Positions 45,481-58,232 are shown, counted from the stretch's first letter. The stretch: 64,000 nucleotides of DNA from Vulcanimicrobium winogradskyi (GCA_003134965.1 PLDA01000006.1:124001-188000); one strand, 5' to 3'. A program made the numbers and translations. The notes: generated from the letters alone by a model not told the origin.

Positions 45481-47901
45481 CTAGGGAGCGCCTTTGTCGA
45501 TCTCGATCATGCGATCCGGGAGCAGACGTGTCCGTGCGACGCGCTCCAGATCGTCCAGGCGCACGGCCGCATACCGAGCCGCAAGCGTTTCGAGGTCATC
45601 CGGCGTCCGCCGTTCGCGGGCGGCCGCGCTGAGCCGGTCCAAAATCCCGTCGGGCGTCGCCTCCTGACGCAGGGCCTTGGCGAGCAGTTTTCGAACGGCA
45701 CGCTCGCGCTCGGCGGGGGAGATGCCGCCGGTCCGCAAGCCCTCGACGACCGCGCGGATGGCCGCGCGCGTCGCCGCAAGATCGCGGCTTCTGCCCTCGA
45801 ACCCGATGAGCATCGCGCTATGGCGCGGATCGTAGAGACTGGCGACGGTGTAGACGAGGCCGCGCCGGATTCGGACGTCGCGCATGAGCCGGGTGTCGAA
45901 GTCTCCGTCCCCGCCGAGAATCGCGTTGAGGATGGCCATCGCGCTCGAATCCGGATCGTCGCGACCCGGTGCGGGTTGCATCAGCATGCCCATCGCGCCG
46001 GGCGCCGGAGCGCCGAACGTCATCACGCTGCCCGGCGACGGCAGCGCGTTCGGTGCGGGCGAGGGCGGATCGGCGTCCGGGCCCTTCACCTGCCACCCGC
46101 CGAATAGCCGCGACGTCAGCGCACGCACCGCGAGTGGATCGACATCGCCGGTCACGACGATCCACGCGTGCTCCGGGCGACGCGCACGTGTCGCGTCGCG
46201 CGAGAGGGCGGCCGCGCGAAACGGGGTGCGCCAGAAATCAGATAGGACCGACAGCATCGTTCGAAGATCGCGCGCGTAGCCGTGCATGTTGGTTTGGGGA
46301 CCCAGCTCGATCGACATCGCGTACCGCTCGGCGAGGCGAGAGGCATTGTCGGCGCGCCAAAACTCGAGGTTCGTCATGCGGTCGAAGGCGCCGCGAATGT
46401 AGACCGTCCCGTTGCCCTGCCTCGGCTCGACGAAGACGCGCATGCCATTGGGAAGGGCGAACGTGTCGACCCCAGAGGTATCCACGGGCCGCGGCGGTCG
46501 CGGCGTGCCGCGCGCCCACTTCGGCACGACCGGGAGATCGTTCGTCGCAGCGGGTGAAACGGTTTCCGACCGTGGCTTCCGCGATCCAACTTCGCGGATG
46601 CCGTAGCGTCGCGCGCCGGAAGCGATGCCGACCCCGACCGGGTTGGCCCATCGCCGCAGGACCGCCGTCACTGCGGCGGGTGAGACGCGGGCGGCGTCGC
46701 GGTCAAATACCCGTGGGTCGGTCTGCTGCAGCCCGATGCTTTCACCGAACAGGTCGGCTTCGCTCGCCAGCGCGTCGCGAGCATAGGCGCTCTCGGCAAG
46801 ATCGCGACGGCGAGCGTAGGTGATTGCGTTGGCGGGAACGTGCGCGGCGAGGTGGATCAGTGCCCGGCGAATCGCGCGCACGGCCATCGCAGGCGTTGCC
46901 ACCTCCGTGTCGACGCGGCAGATGACGTGGTACAGACCGCCACGCAATTGCGAATCGTCGTCGACGTCATACGACAAACACGGACCGGCGCCGACCAAGA
47001 GATCGCGCAGCGCGGCATGCCGGGGCTGGATCAACTCCACCGCGACTTCCTCGGCCGCGCCCGACGCCAGCAACCCTTGAGACTCCAGCGCGACGTCGAC
47101 GACGTCCTCGCTCACGGCCTTCCGCCGGACGGTAAAGCCGCGCGCGGCAAGCCGCTCGGTCGGAACGTGTATCACGCGCGACCGACCGCGGATCGAGCTG
47201 AAAAGCTCCCGTACCCGTGCGAACACGGCGGTTGGCTCGACGTCGCCGGTGACGACCAGCGTCGCATTGTCGGGCGCGTACGCGGCATCGTACGCCCGGC
47301 GCAAATCGGCGGCGCTCGTGTGCGCCAGATCGTCCGCGGTACCGGCGGGATCGTGCGCGAACGGCGAAGCCCCGTACGCCGTACGACGCACCGCGTTTTC
47401 CAACGCGCCGGCGTCCGACGATTCGTAGCCTGCGATCTCCGCGATGACCGCTCGGCGCTCGCTCGACCAGTCACGCGGACGTAGCAAGAGACCGCGCATC
47501 CGGTCGGCTTCGATGTGCAGTGCGACGCCGAGGTTCTCCACCGGAACGGTCTGATAGTAGTGCGTCGACTCGAAGTCCGTCTCCGCGTTCGTTTCGAAAC
47601 CGAGCTGCGCCGCGACGAGATCGAGCGCCGGTCCCGGCATCGCATGGGTGCCCCGGAACATCATGTGCTCGAGCGCGTGCGCCAGCCCGCGACGCCCCGG
47701 CGGGTCGTTCGAGCTGCCGAAGCGGTACCACATCGCGACCTGAGCCAGCGGCAACGCATGGTTCTCGACGACGACCACCCGCAAGCCGTTGGTCAGGGTC
47801 GTCTGCGTAACGCGCGGCTGGCCGCTGAACGTCGCCGCTGCGCCTCCCGAGGGATGAGCGAGCAATGCCGCCAGCAGGGCTGCGGCGAGCACTCGCATCA
47901 T
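45481..47901 (-). CDS. M16 family metallopeptidase, two-domain
   Basis: 806 residues from ATG 47901 with a signal peptide (RVLAAALLAALLAHPSGGAA). The N-terminal half has the inverted zinc motif HALEHMMFRG (HxxEH) and a downstream Glu (E in ALHIEADRMR region), so it should be active. The C-terminal half (from about VDTFALPNGMRVFVEP) is a second M16 fold without HxxEH and probably shapes the peptide chamber. The start overlaps the penicillin-acylase-like stop (ATGA), so both are co-translated. A periplasmic peptide-degrading enzyme is likely. Confidence 0.93.
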   Translation of the reverse strand: MMRVLAAALLAALLAHPSGGAAATFSGQPRVTQTTLTNGLRVVVVENHALPLAQVAMWYRFGSSNDPPGRRGLAHALEHMMFRGTHAMPGPALDLVAAQLGFETNAETDFESTHYYQTVPVENLGVALHIEADRMRGLLLRPRDWSSERRAVIAEIAGYESSDAGALENAVRRTAYGASPFAHDPAGTADDLAHTSAADLRRAYDAAYAPDNATLVVTGDVEPTAVFARVRELFSSIRGRSRVIHVPTERLAARGFTVRRKAVSEDVVDVALESQGLLASGAAEEVAVELIQPRHAALRDLLVGAGPCLSYDVDDDSQLRGGLYHVICRVDTEVATPAMAVRAIRRALIHLAAHVPANAITYARRRDLAESAYARDALASEADLFGESIGLQQTDPRVFDRDAARVSPAAVTAVLRRWANPVGVGIASGARRYGIREVGSRKPRSETVSPAATNDLPVVPKWARGTPRPPRPVDTSGVDTFALPNGMRVFVEPRQGNGTVYIRGAFDRMTNLEFWRADNASRLAERYAMSIELGPQTNMHGYARDLRTMLSVLSDFWRTPFRAAALSRDATRARRPEHAWIVVTGDVDPLAVRALTSRLFGGWQVKGPDADPPSPAPNALPSPGSVMTFGAPAPGAMGMLMQPAPGRDDPDSSAMAILNAILGGDGDFDTRLMRDVRIRRGLVYTVASLYDPRHSAMLIGFEGRSRDLAATRAAIRAVVEGLRTGGISPAERERAVRKLLAKALRQEATPDGILDRLSAAARERRTPDDLETLAARYAAVRLDDLERVARTRLLPDRMIEIDKGAP

Positions 47902-50228
47902 CGTGTCAGCGTGAGCGTCGACTTCGTTGCGGCGCGGACCGCGGCGTCGGAGAACGGCAGGGTCGTGCGCGCAAAGCTGATCCACTTCGCGTTCTGATCG
48001 GCGTAGTGCGGTGAGCCGGGTTCGCCGGACTCGCCGGCGGCGATGTCGATCATGCCGTTGTCCCAGTCGCCGGCGATCCACACGGCGCGGAACGACTGCG
48101 CGTGTCCGTTCCACTGCACCGCCGGCGCGAAGCTGCCGCCCCGGCCCGGCATCGTCGGTCCGTTCCACGCTTTGAAACCGAACGCGGCGAGCGGATGCAG
48201 CAGCGGCTGCGCAGCGTACGTGCCGAACGTCGGAATCTCGCCGCCGAACTGCGTGGCGACGCGCCGCAGCGATTCGAGCACGAAAAGGTCCCAGTCGTCG
48301 TGCGGGACCCATCCGCGCGGCCGCTCGCGCAGTGACCGGAGCACGACCTCGAATCCCGGGCTCGACGGCGGATACGCCTTCGCGAGCTTTTCCGGGAGAT
48401 GCGCCGCGGCGATCGCGCTGAGCAGGTCGCGGCGCACGGCGACGACGGCGGTTGCGCCGCGCGAGTCCGGCGTGAGCACGCCGTCGAAGGAGCGCAGCGC
48501 GGTGATGACGCGCGCGACCGCCGGGTCGGCCTCGCCGTGCTTGCGTGATGCGGCGTTCGCGGCCAGCGCGGCGAACTCGAATTCCGCCGGCGACGCCGGG
48601 TCCCACTGTTCGTGCTGGATCGCATCGGGTGAGAGTTTGCCGCTCGGGCCGACGTGTTTGCGGAAGTATTGCGCGATCTCGTACGCACGGTACGGCGGCG
48701 GCCAGAACGGCGCGAGGCGCGGCGAGCCCGCGCCGTCGGGGCGGTTGTTTCCCGTGACGACCAGCGCGCTGCGCGACGGGTCAACGTGCGGTGATTGATC
48801 GTAGGTGAGATACGCGGGTTCCGGTGCGCTCTCGTCGCTCGCCCAGCGTCCCCACGTCGATTCCATCGGCACGCTGCCCGCGAAGTGATAGGCGACGCGG
48901 CCCGTGTCGTCGGCGAACAGCACATTGAGCGCCGGTTCCGGCAACACGCGCATCGCCGCGATACCGTCGGCGGCGGTACGTGCGTGCAACAGCGTGAAGA
49001 ACGGCGCGAGCGTCGAGACCGGATGGCGGCGCAGCCGCCAGTCCATCACGTACGCTTCACCGCCTTTTTCGCTGCGCGCGATCACGACGCCGTGGCCGGT
49101 CTCCAGAATATCCGCATCGACGGTGCCGCCGAAGCGCACCGCGATCGCCTCGTGCCGGTGACGCGCACGCACCCAGCGACCACCCTCGAAGAATTCATCG
49201 CCGCCGCGCGCCTGTTCGTGAATCACGCGCATCGCCGCGGTCTCGCCGGCGGTGACGCCCCACGCGAGGTGCTCGTTGTGCCCGAGGGTGATGCCGGGCG
49301 TTCCCGCCAGCGCCGCTCCGCCGACGTGGATCCCAGGCGCGCTCCCTTCGAAGAGATACCAGATCCCCGGGATGCCGATGTCGAGGTGCGGGTCGTTCGC
49401 GAGCACCGCCCGGCCGGTCGTCGTCCGGTCGCCGCCGACCGCCCACGCGTTGCTCCCGATCGGCGCGCGCTCGTCGCTGGGTGCGATCGCGACCTGCGCA
49501 GCGCGGACCCCCGGCAGCGGTGGCAGGTTCGCGATCGGGCCTGGGGGGCGGCCGTTGGTCGGGACGTCGTACTTCGGATCGGTCAGTGGGTAGAGCGCGT
49601 CGGTCCCGGCCGCGCCGAGCTCCCGACGGACCTGGTCGCGGACGACGACGTCGTCGGGCCGGTCGTCCAGGTCGAGCACCGTCGCGAAGCCGACCGCCAG
49701 CGCGTCCTCCGGGCGCCAGGGCTCGAAGCCGATCATCAGCGCCGCGTACTCGGGCGGTGCCGGCTCGTGGGTGGCCGCGGCGTTCACGCCGTCGGCGAAG
49801 GCCTGCATGCTCGCCCGCTCCTCGAGGCTGCAGTGCGCGTACGTCTGGGCCGCCAGCTCGCGGATCCCGTAACGCCGCATCCGGCGGTCGACCCGCACGA
49901 CCGGGTTCCCGAGCAGCTCGGCGAGCCGTCCGTCGACGTAGCGCCGGGTCATGTCCATCTGGTAAAGCCGGTCCGAACCCATCGCGTAGCCCTCTGCGAC
50001 CATGAGGTCGTGGAGCGAGCCGGCCCGCACGTGCGGCACGCCGCGGGCGTCGCGGGCGATCGTCACCGGCGCATCGACCGGGACGCCGGCCTGGGTTCCC
50101 TGGACTGCGGCGACCCCGGTTCGAGCCGCCCAAGCGACGCGGCCGGCGTAGACCACGAGGAGGAGAACAAGGAGCCCAACCAGGGCTCCGAGGGAAAGAG
50201 CGACTCGGCGAATCAGCAGACCGGCCAT
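47898..50228 (-). CDS. Penicillin acylase family protein (Ntn hydrolase)
   Basis: 776 residues. One N-terminal hydrophobic anchor (VALSLGALVGLLVLLLVVYA). The A-chain region has ITIARDARGVPHVRA-like VTIARDARGVPHVRAGSLHD and AEGYAMGSDRLYQMDMTRRY. The spacer is followed by GSNAWAVGG, where the Ser begins the beta chain after self-cleavage and acts as nucleophile. VLANDPHLDIGIPGIWYL and GITLGHNEHLAWGVTAG follow. It could hydrolyse N-acyl amides such as acyl-homoserine lactones or beta-lactams; the substrate cannot be fixed. It is operonic with the M16 gene. Confidence 0.93.
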   Translation of the reverse strand: MAGLLIRRVALSLGALVGLLVLLLVVYAGRVAWAARTGVAAVQGTQAGVPVDAPVTIARDARGVPHVRAGSLHDLMVAEGYAMGSDRLYQMDMTRRYVDGRLAELLGNPVVRVDRRMRRYGIRELAAQTYAHCSLEERASMQAFADGVNAAATHEPAPPEYAALMIGFEPWRPEDALAVGFATVLDLDDRPDDVVVRDQVRRELGAAGTDALYPLTDPKYDVPTNGRPPGPIANLPPLPGVRAAQVAIAPSDERAPIGSNAWAVGGDRTTTGRAVLANDPHLDIGIPGIWYLFEGSAPGIHVGGAALAGTPGITLGHNEHLAWGVTAGETAAMRVIHEQARGGDEFFEGGRWVRARHRHEAIAVRFGGTVDADILETGHGVVIARSEKGGEAYVMDWRLRRHPVSTLAPFFTLLHARTAADGIAAMRVLPEPALNVLFADDTGRVAYHFAGSVPMESTWGRWASDESAPEPAYLTYDQSPHVDPSRSALVVTGNNRPDGAGSPRLAPFWPPPYRAYEIAQYFRKHVGPSGKLSPDAIQHEQWDPASPAEFEFAALAANAASRKHGEADPAVARVITALRSFDGVLTPDSRGATAVVAVRRDLLSAIAAAHLPEKLAKAYPPSSPGFEVVLRSLRERPRGWVPHDDWDLFVLESLRRVATQFGGEIPTFGTYAAQPLLHPLAAFGFKAWNGPTMPGRGGSFAPAVQWNGHAQSFRAVWIAGDWDNGMIDIAAGESGEPGSPHYADQNAKWISFARTTLPFSDAAVRAATKSTLTLTR

Positions 50229-50300
50229 CGGCCTAGCCGTATCGGGTCACGCTCGCGCAACCCTCCAGATAGCCGCCTGACCAAGCGGCGATGAGCCGCC

Positions 50301-50329
50301 TTGAGTTTCCGGGGCCTCTCTGGTACAAT
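50301..50329 (+). promoter_or_regulatory. rpoC promoter
   Basis: TTGAGT (50301-50306), a 17-base spacer and TACAAT (50324-50329). It lies in the gap to the divergent acylase gene; the start point predicted at about 50336 coincides with the conserved leader. Confidence 0.8.
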
Positions 50330-50334
50330 ACCTG

Positions 50335-50398
50335 CCTATGCCCTTCGGCCGATAACGCGGACCCAAGGAACGTCGGACCCGGCGTCTCCTGGGGTCTC
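50335..50398 (+). promoter_or_regulatory. rpoC leader: conserved 5' segment, five-codon ORF, attenuator-like hairpin
   Basis: CCTATGCCCTTCGGCCGATA (50335-50354) matches the rpoB leader. ATG 50338 opens M-P-F-G-R-stop (TAA). Two GGACCC segments (50359-50364 and 50375-50380) can each pair with GGGTC (50392-50396). The second choice, followed by TCTTTCTGTTGT, resembles an intrinsic terminator, and the first would compete with it. This is a possible attenuator. Confidence 0.6.
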
Positions 50399-50413
50399 TT
50401 TCTGTTGTAAATT

Positions 50414-50446
50414 GTTGTCACCCTGAGCCTGTCGAAGGGCGACAAC
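50414..50446. repeat. REP-like repeat inside the rpoC leader
   Basis: GTTGTCACCCTGAGCCTGTC, then GAAGGGCGACAAC. The core is enclosed by the inverted GTTGTC / GACAAC, giving a hairpin between the attenuator-like structure and the rpoC start codon. Confidence 0.85.
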
Positions 50447-50532
50447 AGCCGCAACGAAACCCCCAGCCACTCGGATCTCCTGACGTCACCTCGGCCGCCT
50501 CTGTCCTGCCGGCGCGCTGTGCAAAGGAATCG

Positions 50533-54324
<3,792 letters not shown>

Positions 54325-54347
54325 TCCCGGCGAACGGGAAAAAGGAG

Positions 54348-54378
54348 GAGGCCCGCTCTCACGAGCGGGCCTCTTTTG
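54348..54378 (+). terminator. rpoC terminator
   Basis: GAGGCCCGCTC (54348-54358), loop TCAC, GAGCGGGCCTC (54363-54373), then TTTTGTTT. The perfect 11-base stem lies 24 bases after the stop codon. Confidence 0.95.
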
Positions 54379-54431
54379 TTTCGTGTCGCGCATCGCCACG
54401 CTCGGTTGTCACGCCGAGCCACCCTCCAATA

Positions 54432-54476
54432 TCATCCTGATCCTTCGACAAGCTCCGGATGACATCGAAGGGCGAG
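54432..54476. repeat. REP-like repeat, altered core
   Basis: TCATCCTGATCCTTCGACAA, GCTCCGGATGACATCGAAGG, GCGAGC. It has the same rearranged core (ATCCTTCGACA..GGATGAC) as the left unit of the GIY-YIG element. It ends just before the stop codon of the next gene. Confidence 0.75.
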
Positions 54477-54477
54477 C

Positions 54478-55035
54478 TTACTTCGGCAAACGTTCCATCG
54501 ACGCGCAGAAGGCGCGCAGCGAGGCCGGGCTCGCGCTGCCGGTGATGGTCAGGAACACCGCATGCGTGCCCTGCGGGCGGTCGACGCGCACGCGCTGGCC
54601 GTACCAATACGGTCCGCTGTCGTACTTCATCGGGTCGAAGTGCACGTGGCCGAATCCGGGCAGCGGCGCATCGAACGAGCGCCGTGACGCATCGTTGTAG
54701 TCCGGCGGATCGCCGAGGCCGCCGTCGCTGACGATCAGCAGGATGTCGTGTTTCGCGGCATCCAGAAAGTCCAGCTCGTACGTCCCGCCCGGCGTACCGC
54801 GACCGGCGAACGGATAGCTCTTGGCTTTGAAATGCGAGAGCCGATAGCCCGCCGGCAAACTGCGCGGCAGCAGAAGCGGAATCGACAGCGTGCGAAGCTG
54901 CGCGACCTGCGCCGTATCGAGATACGAAAACGACGCCGCGGCGACACGAGATTGCGCCGCCACGAGCACGGCCGCGGTAAGCACGGCAATGATCGCAATG
55001 CGGCGGCGCCCAAGCGATATCGAGATTTTGCGCAT
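54478..55035 (-). CDS. Exported hypothetical protein
   Basis: 185 residues from ATG 55035, with GGAGGA upstream. A signal peptide (RIAIIAVLTAAVLVAAQSRV) is followed by a domain with LSIPLLLPRSLPAGYRLSHF, YELDFLDAAKHDILLIVSDG and GPYWYGQRVRVDRPQGTHAV, then FCASMERLPK. The pattern, a periplasmic DUF4367-like sensor fold, is suggestive but not certain. Function unknown. Confidence 0.7.
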   Translation of the reverse strand: MRKISISLGRRRIAIIAVLTAAVLVAAQSRVAAASFSYLDTAQVAQLRTLSIPLLLPRSLPAGYRLSHFKAKSYPFAGRGTPGGTYELDFLDAAKHDILLIVSDGGLGDPPDYNDASRRSFDAPLPGFGHVHFDPMKYDSGPYWYGQRVRVDRPQGTHAVFLTITGSASPASLRAFCASMERLPK

Positions 55036-55152
55036 TCGAATCCTCCAGCGTCGCCGATGCACCGCCTGGTGCTTTCAGTCGCGCGGGTCCCTTCCCCTAG
55101 TCCCGGCGCCGAACCCGCGCGACTGTACGACTTTAGAGATCATATCCAATAA

Positions 55153-55506
55153 CCGCTACTACCGCTCTGGGTTGGCGTTCTGCGTGCGCTTCAAGATATC
55201 GTCAACGAAGTCGGAAGGCGACTCGGCTACACTGTTGAGCCCGGATACTATCGTGGCAGGGTAGCGGCGGGGAACCAAGATGCTCTTTGGAGCTCTCCGG
55301 GCGGATGGAAGCTCGTCGTCGAGATCAAGACCACTGCGACCTATTCTTCGCCCAGTGGCCACTTCGGCCGCCGATTACCCGCCACTGCTACAGTTCAGGC
55401 CGCCGACGACCTCCTGAGACGACGGGGACCGTCGACTTCGGATCGAATACGCTTGCCATATGGGGAATCCCGGTTAATGAGGGCTCGGTATGTTCCACTT
55501 GCTTAA
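55153..55506 (+). pseudogene. Remnant of a PD-(D/E)XK restriction-endonuclease-like gene
   Basis: A frame without a usable start codon reads LQDIVNEVGRRLGYTVEPGY, YRGRVAAGNQDALWSSPGGW, KLVVEIKTTATYSS. The Asp in QDALW and the Glu/Lys in VEIKTT form the D...ExK nuclease core. The same arrangement (G.GYEVE.G.Y.G....D.LW.....VVEVKTTD.Y) is known from restriction-endonuclease-like proteins. The protein after KTTATYS no longer looks normal and stops at 55506. The 5' part is missing. This fills most of the gap between 55036 and 55557. Confidence 0.6.
55443..55478. repeat. Copy 2 of a ~37-bp block shared with 5921-5957
   Basis: TCGAATA, 7 variable bases, CATATGGGGAATCCC, then GGTTAAT. It lies about 80 bases upstream of the phosphatase gene at 55558, at the end of the nuclease remnant. 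Confidence 0.6.
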
Positions 55507-55557
55507 AGTACAGACCATTCGAGGGGCGATCCGAATAATAGGGCGGAACTGGAGGGG

Positions 55558-57804
55558 GTGAAGCCAGACCCGTTCTCCGAGCTCACCAACGCAGAAGTCG
55601 AAAAACGTCTGGCCGAGCGCACGATCGAACGCGATGACGTTGCCCGAGACGAAGCGATCGTCGAGCTTGCGCGAACCAACGCGGAACTCGAACAGCGTCT
55701 GGCCGAACGCACGATTGAACGCGACGATGTTGCTCGGGACGAAGCGCTCGCCGAGCTTGCGCGAACGAATGCGGAGCTCAAGCAGCGTCTGGCCGAGCGG
55801 ACGATCGAACGCGATGTCGTTGCTCGGGACGAAGCTCTCGCCGAGCTTGCGCGAACCAATGCGGAACTCAAGGAACGTCTGGCGGAGCGGACGATCGAGC
55901 GCGACGACGTCGCCCGGGACGAAGCTCTCGCCGAACTTGCGCGAACGAATGCGGAGCTCAAGCAGCGTCTGGCCGAGCGGACGATCGAACGCGATGTCGT
56001 TGCTCGGGGCGAAGCGCTCGCCGAGCTTGCGCGAACCAATGCGGAACTCAAGCAGCGTCTGGCCGAGCGGACCATCGAACGCGATGTCGTTGCTCGGGAC
56101 GAAGCTCTCGCCGAGCTAGCGCGAACCAATGCGGAACTCAAGGAACGTCTGGCGGAGCGCACGATCGAACGCGATGACGCTGCCCGAGACGAGGCCATCG
56201 CCGAGCTTGCGCGCACGAACGCGGAACTCGAACAACGTCTGGCCGAGCGGACGATCGAGCGCGACGACGTCGCCCGGGACGAAGCTCTCGCCGAGCTTGC
56301 GCGAACGAATGCGGAGCTCAAGCAGCGTCTGGCCGAGCGGACGATCGAACGCGATGTCGTTGCTCGGGACGAAGCTCTCGCCGAGCTTGCGCGAACCAAT
56401 GCGGAACTCAAGGAACGTCTGGCGGAGCGGACGATCGAACGCGATGACGTTGCCCGAGACGACGCCATCGCCGAACTTGCGCGCACGAACGCGGAACTCG
56501 AACAACGTCTGGCCGAGCGCACGACCGAACGCGATGACGTTGCTCGGGACGAAGCCGTCGCCGAGCTAGCGCGAACAAATATGGCGCAGGAGTATCTCAA
56601 GCGGGAGCTCGAGCGCGAGCATCGCGCGTCCGCAGCATTTCAGGAAGCTGCACTCCCCAGCCAGATGCCGATCGTTCCTGGGATACAGTTCAGGGCAATT
56701 TACCGGGCTGCAAAAGCAGAAGCGCTCGTCGGCGGCGACTGGTACGATGCCTTCCGTCTCACTGACGGACGAATCGTTCTCTCCGTTGGGGATGTTATGG
56801 GAAGCGGTCTTTTAGCCGCGGTCACGATGGGCGCCGTTCGTCAAGCCCTTCGCGGAGCAGCTCAAATTCTTGCCGAACCAAGCGAGATTCTCGATGCGGC
56901 CGACCGTGCATTACGTTCGGAACAACCCGATGGCATTGTAACGGCCTTCGTCGGTATCCTTGATCCGATCACTCTCATCCTTACGTATGCGTCGGCCGGC
57001 CATCCACCACCGCTGCTACGGTCGGCGGCCGGTGACATTACCACACTTTGCGCCAGTGGGTTGCCGCTCGGCCTCCGCTCGATATACGCGTACGCATCGG
57101 AGACTTCGCACGCGATCATCCTGGACGATTCATCGTTGATCGTACTCTACACCGATGGGCTGATAGAAGCGACGCGCGATATTGAGGTCGGGGAGCAGAA
57201 GGTGCGGCAGGCGCTACAAAGCGCAGAAGTATGGAACGCAGAGAATCCAGCAGCGGTCATAAGCGATCATGTCCTGGACGAAGTGCTGGACGACGTTGCA
57301 ATTCTATCGATTCGCATCGAAAGCGCGGCGGTTTCGGTGACGCGCCCGGCCGGCTTGCTAGAGCGAGACGCTCGTTGGGCTTTTGCAGTGCGAGATTCGA
57401 GCGCCGCTGCCGAAGCGCGGCAAGGCATCGTTCGGGTGCTGCACCAATACGGAGCAAGGGAAGCGGAGATGAATTTCGCCGAGCTCGTTTTCAGCGAGCT
57501 TCTCGGCAATGTCATTCGGTACGGCAGTGACGACGTGGAGTTTGCCCTCGATATCAGTGGTGATGCGCCCGTTCTTCATGCGCTTGATCGGGGTCCTGGC
57601 TTTACCTATAGCGCGCGCCCGCCAATCGACGTGCTGAGCGAAGGCGGTCGCGGGCTGTTTATCGTTCGGTCGCTGACACACGACCTGAGTGTCACGAGAC
57701 GTCATGGTGGCGGAAGCCATGCCCGTGCAGTGCTTTCGTTCGCCATACGAGCTCCTCACCCGGAAAGTCATGTACCGGCGTCTTCGTTGCCGCTCATCGC
57801 GTAG
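55558..57804 (+). CDS. PP2C (SpoIIE/RsbU) phosphatase with long repeat coiled coil and RsbW-like domain
   Basis: 748 residues from GTG 55558, with GGAGGGG directly upstream. Residues 18-350 are eleven nearly identical 30-residue repeats (LAERTIERDDVARDEALAEL, ARTNAELKQR) that form a continuous charged coiled coil. Residues 355-590 are a SpoIIE/RsbU phosphatase: AALPSQMPIVPGIQFRAIYR, VGGDWYDAFRLTDGRIVLSV, GDVMGSG, YASAGHPPPLL, VLYTDGLIEATRD. Residues 605-748 resemble an anti-sigma ATPase domain (FSELLGNVIRYGSDDVEFAL, GGRGLFIVRSL). No membrane segment. The repeat also keeps other frames open, which explains a long antisense frame that is not a gene. Confidence 0.92.
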   Translation: MKPDPFSELTNAEVEKRLAERTIERDDVARDEAIVELARTNAELEQRLAERTIERDDVARDEALAELARTNAELKQRLAERTIERDVVARDEALAELARTNAELKERLAERTIERDDVARDEALAELARTNAELKQRLAERTIERDVVARGEALAELARTNAELKQRLAERTIERDVVARDEALAELARTNAELKERLAERTIERDDAARDEAIAELARTNAELEQRLAERTIERDDVARDEALAELARTNAELKQRLAERTIERDVVARDEALAELARTNAELKERLAERTIERDDVARDDAIAELARTNAELEQRLAERTTERDDVARDEAVAELARTNMAQEYLKRELEREHRASAAFQEAALPSQMPIVPGIQFRAIYRAAKAEALVGGDWYDAFRLTDGRIVLSVGDVMGSGLLAAVTMGAVRQALRGAAQILAEPSEILDAADRALRSEQPDGIVTAFVGILDPITLILTYASAGHPPPLLRSAAGDITTLCASGLPLGLRSIYAYASETSHAIILDDSSLIVLYTDGLIEATRDIEVGEQKVRQALQSAEVWNAENPAAVISDHVLDEVLDDVAILSIRIESAAVSVTRPAGLLERDARWAFAVRDSSAAAEARQGIVRVLHQYGAREAEMNFAELVFSELLGNVIRYGSDDVEFALDISGDAPVLHALDRGPGFTYSARPPIDVLSEGGRGLFIVRSLTHDLSVTRRHGGGSHARAVLSFAIRAPHPESHVPASSLPLIA
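55609..56598 (+). repeat. Eleven tandem 90-bp repeats in coding DNA
   Basis: Each unit is exactly 90 bases (30 codons); the last is diverged at its end. Variants DD or VV at repeat position 10-11 and EQR, KQR or KER at the end recur in a three-unit (270-base) pattern: units 1-2-3 resemble 7-8-9, and unit 10 resembles 7. This indicates block duplication. Confidence 0.95.
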
Positions 57805-57812
57805 GTGTACCC

Positions 57813-58232
57813 CTACGAAAACGGATTGAGGACGGGAACGCCGGCGGCGCGAAAGTCGGCCTCGTTCCGGGTGACGACCGTGAAGTCGTGGTGAAGCGCG
57901 GTTGCAGCGATGAGAGAGTCGATGCCGGGCAGTTTGATACCTCGGAGCGACAGAACACCGTTGAGCGCGCCCCATCGCTCGGCAATCGGTTGGTCGAACG
58001 GGTGGATGCGTCCGGAAAACCGGCGCACCAGGGCGGCGAAAAAGGCTTCGAGCCGAGCCTGCTTTATCGAATCACGCGCTGAAGCGATACCGCTTCGCAG
58101 TTCGCCGATCGAGACGACGCTGAGGTGCAGTGTCGCCTCGTCGGTGGCCGCCAGCCATTCCAGCACGCCGACGTCTGGTCTGGGACGCTGGGGTTCCGAA
58201 ACGACGTTCGTGTCGAGAAGAAAGCCGCTCAA
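57813..58232 (-). CDS. PIN-domain toxin (VapC-like)
   Basis: 139 residues. The acidic residues of the PIN ribonuclease site are visible: LLDTNVVSE (Asp), SIGELRSG (Glu), LPGIDSLIAATALHH (Asp) and VTRNEADFRAAGVPVLNPF (Asp). VapC toxins cut tRNA or other structured RNA. The start overlaps the antitoxin stop (ATGA), the usual antitoxin-first order. The site looks complete, so the toxin should be active. Confidence 0.93.
   Translation of the reverse strand: MSGFLLDTNVVSEPQRPRPDVGVLEWLAATDEATLHLSVVSIGELRSGIASARDSIKQARLEAFFAALVRRFSGRIHPFDQPIAERWGALNGVLSLRGIKLPGIDSLIAATALHHDFTVVTRNEADFRAAGVPVLNPFS

Noticed and set aside
55609..56598. CRISPR array
   Set aside because: Units are 90 bases, contiguous and coding, with no alternating unique spacers and no cas genes.
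55503..56600. Long antisense open frame (about 365 codons) rich in Arg/Ser across the 90-bp repeats
   Set aside because: It exists only because the repeat unit lacks stops in several frames; its product is low-complexity and the sense frame encodes a clear phosphatase.
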